The notes under the pieces: model-generated
What the model was told of the DNA's origin: nothing
Database searches by the model: none
What the model saw: only the letters and a program-made list of their open reading frames with translations
Part shown: positions 27,272-34,858 of the stretch, piece after piece
How positions within the stretch are numbered: position 1 is the first letter of the stretch
Layout: each line of letters starts with the position of its first letter
From: JAIFWN01 sp049304015
GTDB taxonomy: Bacteria; Patescibacteriota; Minisyncoccia; Phycocordibacterales; Zambryskibacteraceae
Direction: 5' to 3'
DNA: 50,712 nt
NCBI GenBank assembly: GCA_049304015.1
Contig: JBAQNS010000003.1
Span: 1-50,712, forward strand
Made by a program: the position numbers and the translations under genes

Positions 27272-27277
27272 TATAAT
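27272..27277 (+). promoter_or_regulatory. -10 box of phosphoketolase gene (leaderless)
   Basis: TATAAT followed by exactly 6 nt and the ATG at 27284. The upstream in-frame GTG at 27269 overlaps this box and so is unlikely to be the start. Confidence 0.6.
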
Positions 27278-27283
27278 AAGGTA

Positions 27284-29611
27284 ATGATTAAGGATTATGT
27301 ACGGGCCGCCAATTATTTGAGCGCCATTCAGATTTATTTGTGGGACAATTTTTTATTAGAGAGACCATTGTCGAGTGATGATATAAAGTCGAGACTCCTA
27401 GGTCACTGGGGGACTTGTCCGGGGATTAACTTTGTTTATGCGCATTTGAACGACGTCATCATCAGGCATAAACAAGATATGATGTTCATCCTCGGTCCTG
27501 GGCACGGTTTCCCAGCACTCCAAGCCAATTTGTTCTTGGAGAGAACACTCGGTCAATTTTATCCAGAAGCTACACAAGATGAGAGTGGAGTAAAATATTT
27601 GGCTAAAAACTTTAGCTGGCCATACGGTTTCCCAAGCCACTCGAACCCCGGAGCACCCGGCGTCATCCTCGAAGGCGGTGAACTCGGTTACTCTCTCTCA
27701 ACTGCATGGGGAACAGTTTTAGATAATCCAAAACTTATAACTGTATGTTTAGTAGGTGATGGAGAAGCAGAGACGGGTGCACTTGCTACTTCGTGGCATC
27801 TAAGCAAATTCGTGGACCCAAAGACCAATGGCGCAGTCCTCCCGATTCTCCACTTGAACGGCTACAAGATTTCTGGACCAACGGTTTTTGGTCGAATGAA
27901 TAATGAAGAACTAAAAGAACTTTTTCATGGATACGGCTATGAACCAATCATTGTAGATGGAGAAGATGGTGAACTTTATGAGAGGATGCCCGTCGCTCTT
28001 GATAGTTGTTTAGAGAAAATAAAAAAACTTCAGAGTGAAGGCAAGGCAGAAGGTGATTCTTATCCGCGATATCCAATGATTGTTCTACGAACCAAAAAGG
28101 GTTGGACAGGAGTGAAGGAATCTAGAGGCAGAAAGATAGAGGACAACTGCCTAGCTCACCAAGTTGTTTGTTCGCATGTGAAGAGTGATCCAGAAGAACT
28201 CAAATCTGTTGAAGCATGGCTTCGTTCATACAACTTCGCCGAATTATTTGATAAGGAAAAAGGCTTTAACCAAAGTATCACAGACCTTATACCTCCACCC
28301 GAACTTGCGATGGGGAACAACAAACATACTTTTGGGCTTAAATATACTGGTCAACCACTTAACCTTCCAAATGCAGAAACTTTGATGGAAGATGCAAGTG
28401 TCCCCGGCACTATTGGTTCGAGCAGTATGATTCGCATGTCTCTTTATCTAAAGGAAGTTTTCAACAAGAACAAAGAAAGCAAAAATTTCCGCCTCATGTC
28501 TCCTGACGAAACTTATTCAAACAAACTCCAAGCTGTTTTCCCCGAAACCTCTCGAGCTTTCGCTGGACCAATAGAACCTTGGGACATCGACCTTTCACTC
28601 GATGGTCGAGTAATGGAAATGCTCTCAGAGCACTCGCTCCAAGGTTTGGCCCAAGGTTATATCCTGACTGGACGACACGCCGTCTTCGCTTCGTATGAAG
28701 CATTTGTCCAAGTAGTCTCTAGTATGGCTGATCAGTATGCCAAGTTCTTGCACGTTGCCCGAGAGATATCTTGGAGAGGTGACATACCATCACTCAATTA
28801 TATTTTGACCTCTAGTGGTTGGAGACAAGAACACAACGGCTTCTCCCACCAAAACCCAGGCTTCATAGATACGATGCTCCAGAAGCAAGGATGCTTTGTG
28901 AAGGTTTTCTTCCCACCCGATGGGAACACTGCGCTCGCCGTGCTCGAACAATGTTTAAAATCTAAAAATGAAATCAATTTGATTGTGGCTGGTAAAACTG
29001 TTGAACCAAGATGGCTCGATGCGAATTTGGTGAAGCAAGAACTCCAAACAGGGCTCATGACTTGGGACTTCGCCAGTGATGAAAATCCTGATCTAGTCTT
29101 CTCTGCTGCTGGAGAATATCTCACTAAAGAAGCACTCGCAGCTATGATGATTATTCGAGAGAAGTTACCAGAAATTAAACTGCGCTATGTGAACATCTTA
29201 GAGATCTCCGCCATAGGTATAGGCAACTCGATGTGCAAAGTGCCACTACACTCATTCAATGATTATTATATGGAGGACAAGCCGGTCATCTTTAACTTCC
29301 ACGGTTATCCAGAGACACTCAAGCAAGTTTTGTTCGACCACCAAGATGGTAAGAATAGATTCTATGTTCATGGTTATACAGAAAACGGCTCAACCACAAC
29401 ACCATTCGACTTGCACCTCAGAAACAAAACTAGCCGCTACGACCTCGCGATGGAAGCCTTTAAAATCTTGGCTGAAAGAAATGTTATCCCCACGAGTCAA
29501 GCAGAGCAATTGACCGAAGAGTTCACTCGCAAAATCGCAGCGCATCATGAGTACATTATTAAAAACGGAGTAGACCCAGAAGAAATTAATAATTGGGTGT
29601 GGAAACGATAA
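27284..29611 (+). CDS. xfp: Phosphoketolase (xylulose-5-P/fructose-6-P)
   Basis: 775 residues from the ATG fixed by the leaderless-type promoter. Family motifs: LGHWGTCPGINFVYAHLN, LGPGHGFPALQANL, SNPGAPGVILEGGELGYSLS, the thiamine-diphosphate motif GDGEAETGALATSWH, GRHAVFASYEAFVQVVSSM and WRQEHNGFSHQNPGF. The enzyme splits xylulose-5-phosphate (or fructose-6-phosphate) with phosphate into acetyl phosphate and glyceraldehyde-3-phosphate (or erythrose-4-phosphate). Acetate kinase follows 4 nt later, so acetyl phosphate can be turned directly into ATP and acetate, a fermentative shortcut seen in several CPR lineages. Length is close to the normal ~790. Known signatures are only slightly modified, so I expect it to be active. 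Confidence 0.95.
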   Translation: MIKDYVRAANYLSAIQIYLWDNFLLERPLSSDDIKSRLLGHWGTCPGINFVYAHLNDVIIRHKQDMMFILGPGHGFPALQANLFLERTLGQFYPEATQDESGVKYLAKNFSWPYGFPSHSNPGAPGVILEGGELGYSLSTAWGTVLDNPKLITVCLVGDGEAETGALATSWHLSKFVDPKTNGAVLPILHLNGYKISGPTVFGRMNNEELKELFHGYGYEPIIVDGEDGELYERMPVALDSCLEKIKKLQSEGKAEGDSYPRYPMIVLRTKKGWTGVKESRGRKIEDNCLAHQVVCSHVKSDPEELKSVEAWLRSYNFAELFDKEKGFNQSITDLIPPPELAMGNNKHTFGLKYTGQPLNLPNAETLMEDASVPGTIGSSSMIRMSLYLKEVFNKNKESKNFRLMSPDETYSNKLQAVFPETSRAFAGPIEPWDIDLSLDGRVMEMLSEHSLQGLAQGYILTGRHAVFASYEAFVQVVSSMADQYAKFLHVAREISWRGDIPSLNYILTSSGWRQEHNGFSHQNPGFIDTMLQKQGCFVKVFFPPDGNTALAVLEQCLKSKNEINLIVAGKTVEPRWLDANLVKQELQTGLMTWDFASDENPDLVFSAAGEYLTKEALAAMMIIREKLPEIKLRYVNILEISAIGIGNSMCKVPLHSFNDYYMEDKPVIFNFHGYPETLKQVLFDHQDGKNRFYVHGYTENGSTTTPFDLHLRNKTSRYDLAMEAFKILAERNVIPTSQAEQLTEEFTRKIAAHHEYIIKNGVDPEEINNWVWKR

Positions 29612-29615
29612 ATCT

Positions 29616-30599
29616 ATGAAAACTTTAACTGTCAATGTAGGAAGTGAATCGAAGAAATATGCGCTTTATGAAGATAATAAAGAGATTTGGAATGTGCATA
29701 TAGAAGAGAGAGATGGACAATTAGATGAAACAAAATTAGCCGAACTGTTTGATGTGATTGCATTTAGAGTGGTGGCTCCAGGGACATATTTTAGGCAACA
29801 CCGGGTTATAGATAGTGAGTTCATAAAGCAATTAGAATTAGCTCGGGAAAAAGCTCCACTCCACATAGACAGAACCTTGGCTGAGATAAAACATTTTCAA
29901 ACCAAGTTTGCGAATACTAAGATGGTGGCTATTTCGGATTCTGCTTTTCACTCTACTTTGCCTGACTACGCACGACTTTATGCTTTGCCTACAGAGGATG
30001 CGAAGAGTTTGGACATAGAACATTTTGGGTACCACGGCATCTCGTTCTCATATATTGTGGAGAATTTAAAGGCCCAAAATAATTTGCCAGAGAAAGTGAT
30101 CATTTGTCACCTTGGTGGAGGTTCGAGCATCACCGCAGTTAAAAATGGCCAAAGTATTGATACTTCGATGGGCTTCACTCCACTTTCTGGTTTGACTATG
30201 GCTACAAGGGTAGGGGAAATTGATCCGGGTGCATTGGTCTATCTCTCAGAAGCCAAAAATCTCCACGGAGAAAAATTTGAAGAATATTTGGCTCATCAAT
30301 GCGGGTTCCTCGGCTTCGCTGGGACTCCTAGTATGAAGCAACTCATCGCACAGGAAGCGACGGATGAAAAATCAGCTATGGTAATAAAAATGTTTGTCTA
30401 TCAAATTCAGAAATATATCGGGGCCTATACAGTCGCTCTAGGAGGCCTAGATCTCCTCGTCTTCTCCGGAGGTATCGGAGAACCATCAGAACCAATCCGC
30501 TCCAAAATCCTCGCGGGCCTTGGTGAACTAGGGAGGAATTTCTTAGTTGTGCCCACCGACGAATCCGCAGAGATGAACCGCATAGCTAAAAGTTTGTAG
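29616..30599 (+). CDS. ackA: Acetate kinase, shortened
   Basis: 327 residues; the family is usually near 400. N-terminus MKTLTVNVGSESKKYAL corresponds to the phosphate-binding NxGSSSLK. HFGYHGISFSYI corresponds to RYGFHGTSH. The second domain is well conserved: VIICHLGGGSSITAVKNGQSIDTSMGFTPLSG, TRVGEIDPG and LVFSGGIGEPSEPIR. It converts acetyl phosphate and ADP to acetate and ATP. The missing ~70 residues fall mostly in the N-terminal domain, between residues about 30 and 140, and near the C-terminus. It lies 4 nt after phosphoketolase and 3 nt before a P-loop kinase gene, forming one operon. The active-site core appears intact. Confidence 0.9.
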   Translation: MKTLTVNVGSESKKYALYEDNKEIWNVHIEERDGQLDETKLAELFDVIAFRVVAPGTYFRQHRVIDSEFIKQLELAREKAPLHIDRTLAEIKHFQTKFANTKMVAISDSAFHSTLPDYARLYALPTEDAKSLDIEHFGYHGISFSYIVENLKAQNNLPEKVIICHLGGGSSITAVKNGQSIDTSMGFTPLSGLTMATRVGEIDPGALVYLSEAKNLHGEKFEEYLAHQCGFLGFAGTPSMKQLIAQEATDEKSAMVIKMFVYQIQKYIGAYTVALGGLDLLVFSGGIGEPSEPIRSKILAGLGELGRNFLVVPTDESAEMNRIAKSL

Positions 30600-30602
30600 A
30601 AT

Positions 30603-31115
30603 ATGAAATTCATAATGCTCAATGGTTCGTCTTGTTCAGGAAAAAGTGAATTGTTAAGAAAGGTATTAGAGAAAAAAGACAGATATTATAAACTCGCCTA
30701 CGATTCTCAGAAGTGGTTGTTTTCAAAATATACTCCGGATACACACTTTCAGGATGTGAGGAAGATTCAGAAAGCTCTGGCTGAATGTGTTTGTGGGATG
30801 GGCTACAACATTATTTGTGATTCTGCTTTGTATAGAGACAATAGGGAAGAATTGCTTGATATACCAAGAAAGTTTGGCTATGAAGTAATAGAGATAAATT
30901 TAGAAGCAGAATATCCAGTTTTAGAAAAAAGATTTGACCAAAGGATGATTGATGCAGTGACGAATCCAAGAATCAGAATGTCTAACCGGTCGAAGGATAG
31001 GTTCAAAGAGTTATACAATATTTTTCAAACAGAGAAAAACCCAGAGGCAATGGTGATAAGGACAGATACCCAAAGCTTAGAACAGGCGAAAGAAGAATTG
31101 TTTAAGTTTATATGA
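30603..31115 (+). CDS. P-loop kinase-like protein (AAA/Zeta-toxin or CPT-like fold)
   Basis: 170 residues. A Walker A motif stands at the N-terminus: MLNGSSCSGKSELLRK (GSSCSGKS, about 8-15). A Walker B-like strand follows (YNIICDSALYRDN, about 73-85), then an Arg-rich lid region with RFDQRMIDAVTNPRIRMSNRSKDRF. The layout is that of small P-loop phosphotransferases such as chloramphenicol phosphotransferase-like or zeta-toxin-like kinases and shikimate-type kinases; the substrate cannot be told. It starts 3 nt after ackA and ends at a terminator, so it is the third gene of the phosphoketolase unit. This may point to a sugar or nucleotide substrate, by context only. Confidence 0.75.
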   Translation: MKFIMLNGSSCSGKSELLRKVLEKKDRYYKLAYDSQKWLFSKYTPDTHFQDVRKIQKALAECVCGMGYNIICDSALYRDNREELLDIPRKFGYEVIEINLEAEYPVLEKRFDQRMIDAVTNPRIRMSNRSKDRFKELYNIFQTEKNPEAMVIRTDTQSLEQAKEELFKFI

Positions 31116-31147
31116 AAAAAGACCCATATTATACTCGTGGGTCTTCT
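31115..31147. terminator. Bidirectional terminator
   Basis: GAAAAAAGACCCA and TGGGTCTTCTTC form a stem with A-rich and T-rich sides, serving the xfp-ackA-kinase operon on the plus strand and the GC-rich 31156-31500 gene on the minus strand. Confidence 0.7.
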
Positions 31148-31155
31148 TCGAGTGT

Positions 31156-31500
31156 CTAACTAAGTGGTATGCCCAGTTCGAGCTTGAGCTGTTGCTCACG
31201 CTCTACGAGTCGGTCGAGCAATGTGCGGTCGCTCTCGACTTCGTCCCAGCGCTTGTCTCGCCTGGCTCGCCACACGGGTGTGCCAAGGTCTTCGGCGTGG
31301 TCCTCCATGCGGCGGACGTTTATAGACAGTCTGACGATGCTCGACTCGACCTCCGGGATACGCTTCTGGATGTCTTCGAGCTCGGCTCGCTTTTGGGCGA
31401 GTTTCTTTGCCTTCCAGTCCTTCAGAACTTTCGGCAGTACGAGGACTGCGACGACAAGGATTGCTGCTAGGACTGGCAGTAGAACGAGTAGGCTATGCAT
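31156..31500 (-). CDS. Membrane-anchored coiled-coil protein, GC-rich
   Basis: 114 residues: an N-terminal transmembrane segment (about 3-24, LLVLLPVLAAILVVAVLVLP), then a charged helical region (about 26-110; KKLAQKRAELEDIQKRIPEVE and SDRTLLDRLVEREQQLKLEL) likely to be coiled coil. AGAGGTGAC stands just before the ATG. The codons are strikingly GC-rich (AAG, GAG, CTC, GTC) compared with the preceding kinase gene. It lies downstream of the 31541-31807 gene on the same strand (40-nt gap), and the two share a similar leader with a GGC(T)YCGGCC mini-hairpin. Function unknown. Confidence 0.75.
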   Translation of the reverse strand: MHSLLVLLPVLAAILVVAVLVLPKVLKDWKAKKLAQKRAELEDIQKRIPEVESSIVRLSINVRRMEDHAEDLGTPVWRARRDKRWDEVESDRTLLDRLVEREQQLKLELGIPLS

Positions 31501-31540
31501 GTCACCTCTGGCCGGAGCCGGTTAAGAATTGTGGGAGTCC

Positions 31541-31807
31541 TCATGCGACATTTGCTGTGGCACTGGTGTAGTACCTTTCAACTACCTCGATCAACCTCGG
31601 GATCATCTGAAGGGGATTGTTGTACATGTGGTGAGGTGTGTTGTTCTCCACCGCTTCGATCGTTTGCCTGAGGATGGAGATGAACGCCATCAAGAGCTCA
31701 TACCGGTCATCTTTTACTGGGTTTGCCTCTATCATGGCAGTGCATTTGTGAATGACTGCATGACCTCTGATTAATACTTCCTCTTTCGTTTCTGATCTCG
31801 TTTGCAT
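31541..31807 (-). CDS. Small helical protein, GC-rich, unknown function
   Basis: 88 residues, predicted all-helical and soluble: VLIRGHAVIHKCTAMIEANP, ELLMAFISILRQTIEAVENN, IPRLIEVVERYYTSATANV. The ATG is preceded by GGCTTCGGCCAGGGACAAT, combining a UUCG-type hairpin and an AGGGA Shine-Dalgarno site. The promoter at 31857-31885 gives a leader of about 43 nt. Codon use is GC-rich. No family recognised. It is probably co-transcribed with the membrane/coiled-coil gene that follows. Confidence 0.65.
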   Translation of the reverse strand: MQTRSETKEEVLIRGHAVIHKCTAMIEANPVKDDRYELLMAFISILRQTIEAVENNTPHHMYNNPLQMIPRLIEVVERYYTSATANVA

Positions 31808-31856
31808 ATTGTCCCTGGCCGAAGCCGTTGGGGAATTGAAAGAGCGTTATTCACAT

Positions 31857-31885
31857 ACGATAGAACAAATATATCTGAGAGTCAA
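31857..31885 (-). promoter_or_regulatory. Promoter of the 31807/31500 gene pair
   Basis: Minus strand TTGACT (31880-31885), 17-nt spacer, TATCGT (31857-31862). Predicted start near 31850. Confidence 0.55.
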
Positions 31886-31912
31886 GCTTAGAATATTCAA
31901 TAAATTGCCTAG

Positions 31913-31941
31913 TTGACTTTTTATAATATATATGTCAATAT
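31913..31941 (+). promoter_or_regulatory. Promoter of the 31985/32232 gene pair
   Basis: TTGACT (31913-31918), then an extended -10, TGT-CAATAT (31933-31941). The leader of about 37 nt carries CTCTC-AAGGAGAG, in which the Shine-Dalgarno site is part of a small stem. Confidence 0.5.
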
Positions 31942-31984
31942 AGCATGCAGATGTACATTCCTGTCTCTCAAGGAGAGAACCAAA

Positions 31985-32206
31985 ATGGTCGACCCTATCA
32001 GTATTTTCTGGGTTATCATCGGTGTGTTGCTCTGGCCTGAACTTACACTTTGTATCATTCTGTGGAAGTTGGGTCATCCATACCTTGGTGTCTATGCTCT
32101 CATTTTCGCCGAGACAACCAAGACGAGTGTGAAGACTATCATCAAGGAGCGCGTCATCGACAGCCACACCAAGCGTGTTGTCAGCGAGCGCACGATCAAG
32201 GAGTAA
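31985..32206 (+). CDS. Small membrane protein, GC-rich
   Basis: 73 residues from the ATG at 31985, chosen because AAGGAGAG lies 8-12 nt upstream; the frame is open further up but without a site. Residues 5-45 are hydrophobic (ISIFWVIIGVLLWPELTLCIILWKLG and LGVYALIFAE), probably two short membrane helices, followed by a basic tail (KTIIKERVIDSHTKRVVSERTIKE). It is followed after 25 nt by a lipoprotein gene in the same unit. Function unknown. Confidence 0.7.
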   Translation: MVDPISIFWVIIGVLLWPELTLCIILWKLGHPYLGVYALIFAETTKTSVKTIIKERVIDSHTKRVVSERTIKE

Positions 32207-32231
32207 ACCACCCTTCGTAGAGGATTCCAAA

Positions 32232-32744
32232 ATGACCAAGATTGGAAACTGGCTCTCGCTCATACTCGCGGTTCTCTCCGTGAGCGCTTGCTCGTCCGAA
32301 CCCAAGCCTCTGACCATGTACGACGAGTACACCGGACAGATGGAAGGCCGGTTCAACGGCAAGGACGTCACCTTCAACGTGACCATCGAGGAGACGAGCC
32401 GGGGGCAGGGTGTGCAGAGGATGATTCATCTTCATGTCGTGGACAGCAACGGCGTCAGTGGCCTCAGCGGTATCACAGGGCACGGCTACAGCTACGGCTC
32501 CGGGGTGATCTATCGAGTGTTCCTCTGCGGATACCCGGACACCTCCTTCGGATGCAACGCTGTCTCGTTCGATGAGAACGGCGAAGTGAAGTGGGAACCA
32601 TGCGACGGCGACAAGGATCGCTTGAAGCCGTTCGCTCCCGTAGTTGTGGCTGATGCTGAAGAGCAACTGCGGGTCGCGATGCAGAAATTCCGCAAGTCGG
32701 AGTTTCGCAAGAATCGATTAGCCGATGCTCCAAGAATCGGCTAG
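32232..32744 (+). CDS. Putative lipoprotein, GC-rich
   Basis: 170 residues from the ATG at 32232. The signal peptide MTKIGNWLSLILAVLSVSAC ends in a lipobox (LSVSAC, Cys20), so the mature protein would be lipid-anchored. The rest is a soluble domain with repeated Gly (NGVSGLSGITGHGYSYGSG) and Cys residues (LCGYPDTSFGCNA, WEPCDGDKDR) and a charged helical C-terminus. GAGG lies 9 nt before the start. No family recognised. It ends before a strong terminator at 32761. Confidence 0.75.
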   Translation: MTKIGNWLSLILAVLSVSACSSEPKPLTMYDEYTGQMEGRFNGKDVTFNVTIEETSRGQGVQRMIHLHVVDSNGVSGLSGITGHGYSYGSGVIYRVFLCGYPDTSFGCNAVSFDENGEVKWEPCDGDKDRLKPFAPVVVADAEEQLRVAMQKFRKSEFRKNRLADAPRIG

Positions 32745-32760
32745 CACAATATTCATACAC

Positions 32761-32795
32761 AGGGCGCATGCCGAAAGGTACTGCGCCCTTTTACA
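32761..32795 (+). terminator. Intrinsic terminator
   Basis: GGGCGCA and TGCGCCC pair across a 13-nt loop and run into TTTT. Confidence 0.75.
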
Positions 32796-32821
32796 TATCA
32801 AATTTGACATATACAAATTAG

Positions 32822-32830
32822 TGTGATACT
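32822..32830 (+). promoter_or_regulatory. Extended -10 of the 32837 gene (leaderless GTG)
   Basis: TGT-GATACT (hexamer 32825-32830) with 6 nt to the GTG at 32837. TTTGACA lies about 16 nt upstream of the hexamer. Confidence 0.5.
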
Positions 32831-32836
32831 TTACTC

Positions 32837-33307
32837 GTGGAAGCAGAAGTAGAACATCACATTCCTTCAGAGGTGCAAATGGCATTCGGAATCTCGATCT
32901 TGCTCCCACATGATTTCTCACCCCCAGATGATCCTCGGTTCAAGGAAACCTTTTTCCTGGTTGAGGCCACTCATTTCGAGCGGATGTGTCTGGGGAAGAG
33001 GGATGAGTGGGAAGGATGGGAGGAACAGAGCAGTGGGTATATCTGTCAGGTTGGCACACTCGCTCGTCGTCCAGTCACTGTTGGTGTGTCCTGGGCTCGC
33101 ATCAAGGGAAAGCTCGTTGGCTTCTGGGAAGCGGAGAGCCAGGTAGTTGACTACGCGATGATCGAGAAGTGGCTCGACAAGTACTGGTCTCCTCCCAAGT
33201 GGGACGGCGGGACGCGGAATGCTCGGTGCAACGCAATGAACTTTCACCACTGTATTCATGCGATTCGGGAAGCGAACGAGGCAGAGCTCTCGACCGCTAC
33301 GACCTGA
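32837..33307 (+). CDS. Conserved-looking hypothetical protein, GC-rich
   Basis: 156 residues starting with GTG, positioned by a leaderless-type -10 box. Soluble and rich in Trp and His: WEGWEEQSSGYICQVGTLA, VSWARIKGKLVGFWEAESQVVDY, KWLDKYWSPPKWDGG, CNAMNFHHCIHAIREA. The look is of a small alpha/beta protein; similar short proteins are often seen in phages, but I cannot name a family. Unlike the other GC-rich genes it lacks a Shine-Dalgarno leader; like them it has its own terminator. Confidence 0.7.
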   Translation: MEAEVEHHIPSEVQMAFGISILLPHDFSPPDDPRFKETFFLVEATHFERMCLGKRDEWEGWEEQSSGYICQVGTLARRPVTVGVSWARIKGKLVGFWEAESQVVDYAMIEKWLDKYWSPPKWDGGTRNARCNAMNFHHCIHAIREANEAELSTATT

Positions 33308-33318
33308 ATAAGAAAACA

Positions 33319-33351
33319 GAGCCCTAACCTAGAGATTGGTTAGGGCTTTTT
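33319..33351 (+). terminator. Intrinsic terminator
   Basis: AGCCCTAACC and GGTTAGGGCT form a 10-bp stem followed by TTTTTC. Confidence 0.85.
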
Positions 33352-33394
33352 CATATAAATTTCAACTCCTCATCACACGCTCAACTCATAAAAC

Positions 33395-33403
33395 TGATAT
33401 ACT
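33395..33403 (+). promoter_or_regulatory. Extended -10 of the 33410 gene (leaderless)
   Basis: TGA-TATACT (hexamer 33398-33403), with 6 nt to the ATG at 33410. Confidence 0.6.
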
Positions 33404-33409
33404 TTTTGT

Positions 33410-33922
33410 ATGAACACCACAGAAAAAGAACCACAATTTGTTGATTTGTTTAGTAATGAAATGGAGACTAAGTTTTTTAGTACAGAAGGCAAAACTTATA
33501 TTCGAAAGATTGAACCTATTAAGGGTGCTCGTCAGGTTGTAGAACCAACAACAGTAGAGACAAGGTTGCCAGACGGCACACTCGAATCAACCCAAGAGGC
33601 AAAGGTGGGTGATTGGATCATCACTGGATCCAAGGGAGAAGAGTTTGTCTTCACAAACTCAAAATTTGATAATTTATACGTAGCAGATGGGAAGGGGGGT
33701 TATATCCCTCGAGAGCGAAAGATAATCGCCATACAAAATCCCTTTGGTAATACAGTCAGAATCTCTGCTCCTTGGGGTACAGCAGAAAAACCAGCTTTTC
33801 AGGATGGGGGAGAGAAATGTATGTTTGTGGTTGAGATTACCTCTGGTGGAGAAATGACCAAAGATCGATATATTATTGGTGATGAAGAAATGCTTCTGAA
33901 TAATTACAACCCTATAAATTAA
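33410..33922 (+). CDS. Hypothetical soluble protein
   Basis: 170 residues, AT-rich codons, leaderless-type promoter. The sequence is predicted beta-rich: KTYIRKIEPIKGARQVVEP, KVGDWIITGSKGEEFVFTNSKFDNLYV, QNPFGNTVRISAPWGTAEKP, MFVVEITSGGEMTKDRYIIGDEEML. The KVGDWIITGSKGEEFV stretch resembles sequences in small PGDYG-type proteins, but I would not assign it. A short gene follows after 10 nt, probably in the same unit. Confidence 0.7.
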   Translation: MNTTEKEPQFVDLFSNEMETKFFSTEGKTYIRKIEPIKGARQVVEPTTVETRLPDGTLESTQEAKVGDWIITGSKGEEFVFTNSKFDNLYVADGKGGYIPRERKIIAIQNPFGNTVRISAPWGTAEKPAFQDGGEKCMFVVEITSGGEMTKDRYIIGDEEMLLNNYNPIN

Positions 33923-33932
33923 ACCCAAAAAT

Positions 33933-34196
33933 ATGATAGACCCAACCAAATTAGACTTGAATCAGTTACCAAAAAAATTCTGTGATGGGGCTATAGGGGC
34001 GTATGGGAAGGACCTTTTCACTTTCGTCCTTACTTCTGGGAACAACCTCGACTCCTTTGCCACCACTCCGCAAGTGATGAAAAGTATTAGTATTTGGATG
34101 AATGGGCAAATAGAAGATTATGAAAAGAAGTTTGGAGTCATAGACATGACCCCTCCTTCAATCCAGAGCCCGATTCAGATAGCAGATTTGAAATAA
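33933..34196 (+). CDS. DUF3467-like small protein
   Basis: 87 residues. The central and C-terminal pattern LTSGNNLDSFATTPQVMKSISIWM then IEDYEKKFGVID resembles DUF3467 proteins, which end in MSPxxAK...LxxNLxxYExxFGxI. Their function is unknown. It follows the 33410 gene after 10 nt. The assignment is from memory of the motif and moderate. Confidence 0.6.
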   Translation: MIDPTKLDLNQLPKKFCDGAIGAYGKDLFTFVLTSGNNLDSFATTPQVMKSISIWMNGQIEDYEKKFGVIDMTPPSIQSPIQIADLK

Positions 34197-34210
34197 CGAT
34201 AAATAAAAAT

Positions 34211-34219
34211 TGGTATAAT
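34211..34219 (+). promoter_or_regulatory. Extended -10 of the 34226 gene (leaderless)
   Basis: TGG-TATAAT (hexamer 34214-34219) with 6 nt to the ATG at 34226. The GTG at 34220 directly abuts the box and is not the likely start. Confidence 0.7.
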
Positions 34220-34225
34220 GTGAAA

Positions 34226-34600
34226 ATGGAAAATTCAAAATATATTGCAAAATTACTTGGCCCAACTATTATTGCTATCTTAGTGTCAGAGTTAAGGTTT
34301 GTGCAACCTCATCTCTATGATGTCCAAATTCCACCAGTAGTTTATTTATCCGGGACACTGTTTTTTATTTCTGGAATTTTAATTATTCGTTCTCATAATT
34401 TCTGGACTCGCCAGTGGCCTGTGCTTATAACTATTATTGGCTGGTCGGCACTTTTCTTAGGTCTATTTAGAATGTTCGCTGCAGAGAGTTATCAGCAAAA
34501 CGTTCAAAATACTTCCAATGTGCTTTTAGCCGTAGAATTGATAGGTATTATTGTTGGAATTTTCTTGACACTTAAGGCTTATAGTAAAGAAGATAAATAG
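34226..34600 (+). CDS. Four-helix membrane protein, unknown function
   Basis: 124 residues from the ATG at 34226, with about four membrane helices: YIAKLLGPTIIAILVSELRF, VVYLSGTLFFISGILIIRS, WPVLITIIGWSALFLGLFRM and NVLLAVELIGIIVGIFLTLK. A short charged end (YSKEDK) follows. The gene is preceded by a canonical extended -10. No family recognised; the pattern is of a small polytopic inner-membrane protein. Confidence 0.75.
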   Translation: MENSKYIAKLLGPTIIAILVSELRFVQPHLYDVQIPPVVYLSGTLFFISGILIIRSHNFWTRQWPVLITIIGWSALFLGLFRMFAAESYQQNVQNTSNVLLAVELIGIIVGIFLTLKAYSKEDK

Positions 34601-34629
34601 GTTCAATTTACACCTTCAGTTCATAAAAT

Positions 34630-34638
34630 TGGTATAAT
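34630..34638 (+). promoter_or_regulatory. Extended -10 of the truncated Nudix gene (leaderless)
   Basis: TGG-TATAAT (hexamer 34633-34638) with 6 nt to the ATG at 34645. Confidence 0.65.
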
Positions 34639-34644
34639 AGAATT

Positions 34645-34788
34645 ATGAAAAATGATGCATTGTTTTGTATAGGTCAAAAAGCATTTGTTGAGAAAGATGG
34701 GAAAGTCCTGGTTCTTTTTGACCCGGTCGAAGGACTTGATTTTCCTGGTGGTAAAATTCAAGAAGGGGAAGCGGGGATTTCCAATTAG
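34645..34788 (+). pseudogene. Truncated Nudix hydrolase
   Basis: A 47-codon frame that reads like the start of a Nudix hydrolase: GQKAFVEKDGKVLVLFDP followed by LDFPGGKIQEGEAG, the first part of the Nudix box (GX5EX7REUXEEXGU). It then stops (ISN, TAG at 34786), so the catalytic REUXEE helix and the rest of the fold are lost. The leaderless-type promoter is intact. Downstream I find no continuation in any frame. Most likely a decayed gene cut by a recombination event at about 34775; the GC-rich cassette region begins soon after. Confidence 0.7.
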
Positions 34789-34858
34789 TATTGGTAATTG
34801 AGTCGTCGACGGATCTCTTCTTGCGTTATGTGAACTAACTCATAGTATAGCACACTTT

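Noticed and set aside
27269..27283. GTG start for phosphoketolase
   Set aside because: It overlaps the TATAAT at 27272-27277; the ATG at 27284 fits both the promoter spacing and the protein family.
31169..31525. Plus-strand frames over the 31156-31500 gene
   Set aside because: Ser/Arg-rich low-complexity antisense readings without ribosome sites; the minus-strand frame has a membrane segment, a Shine-Dalgarno site and a terminator.
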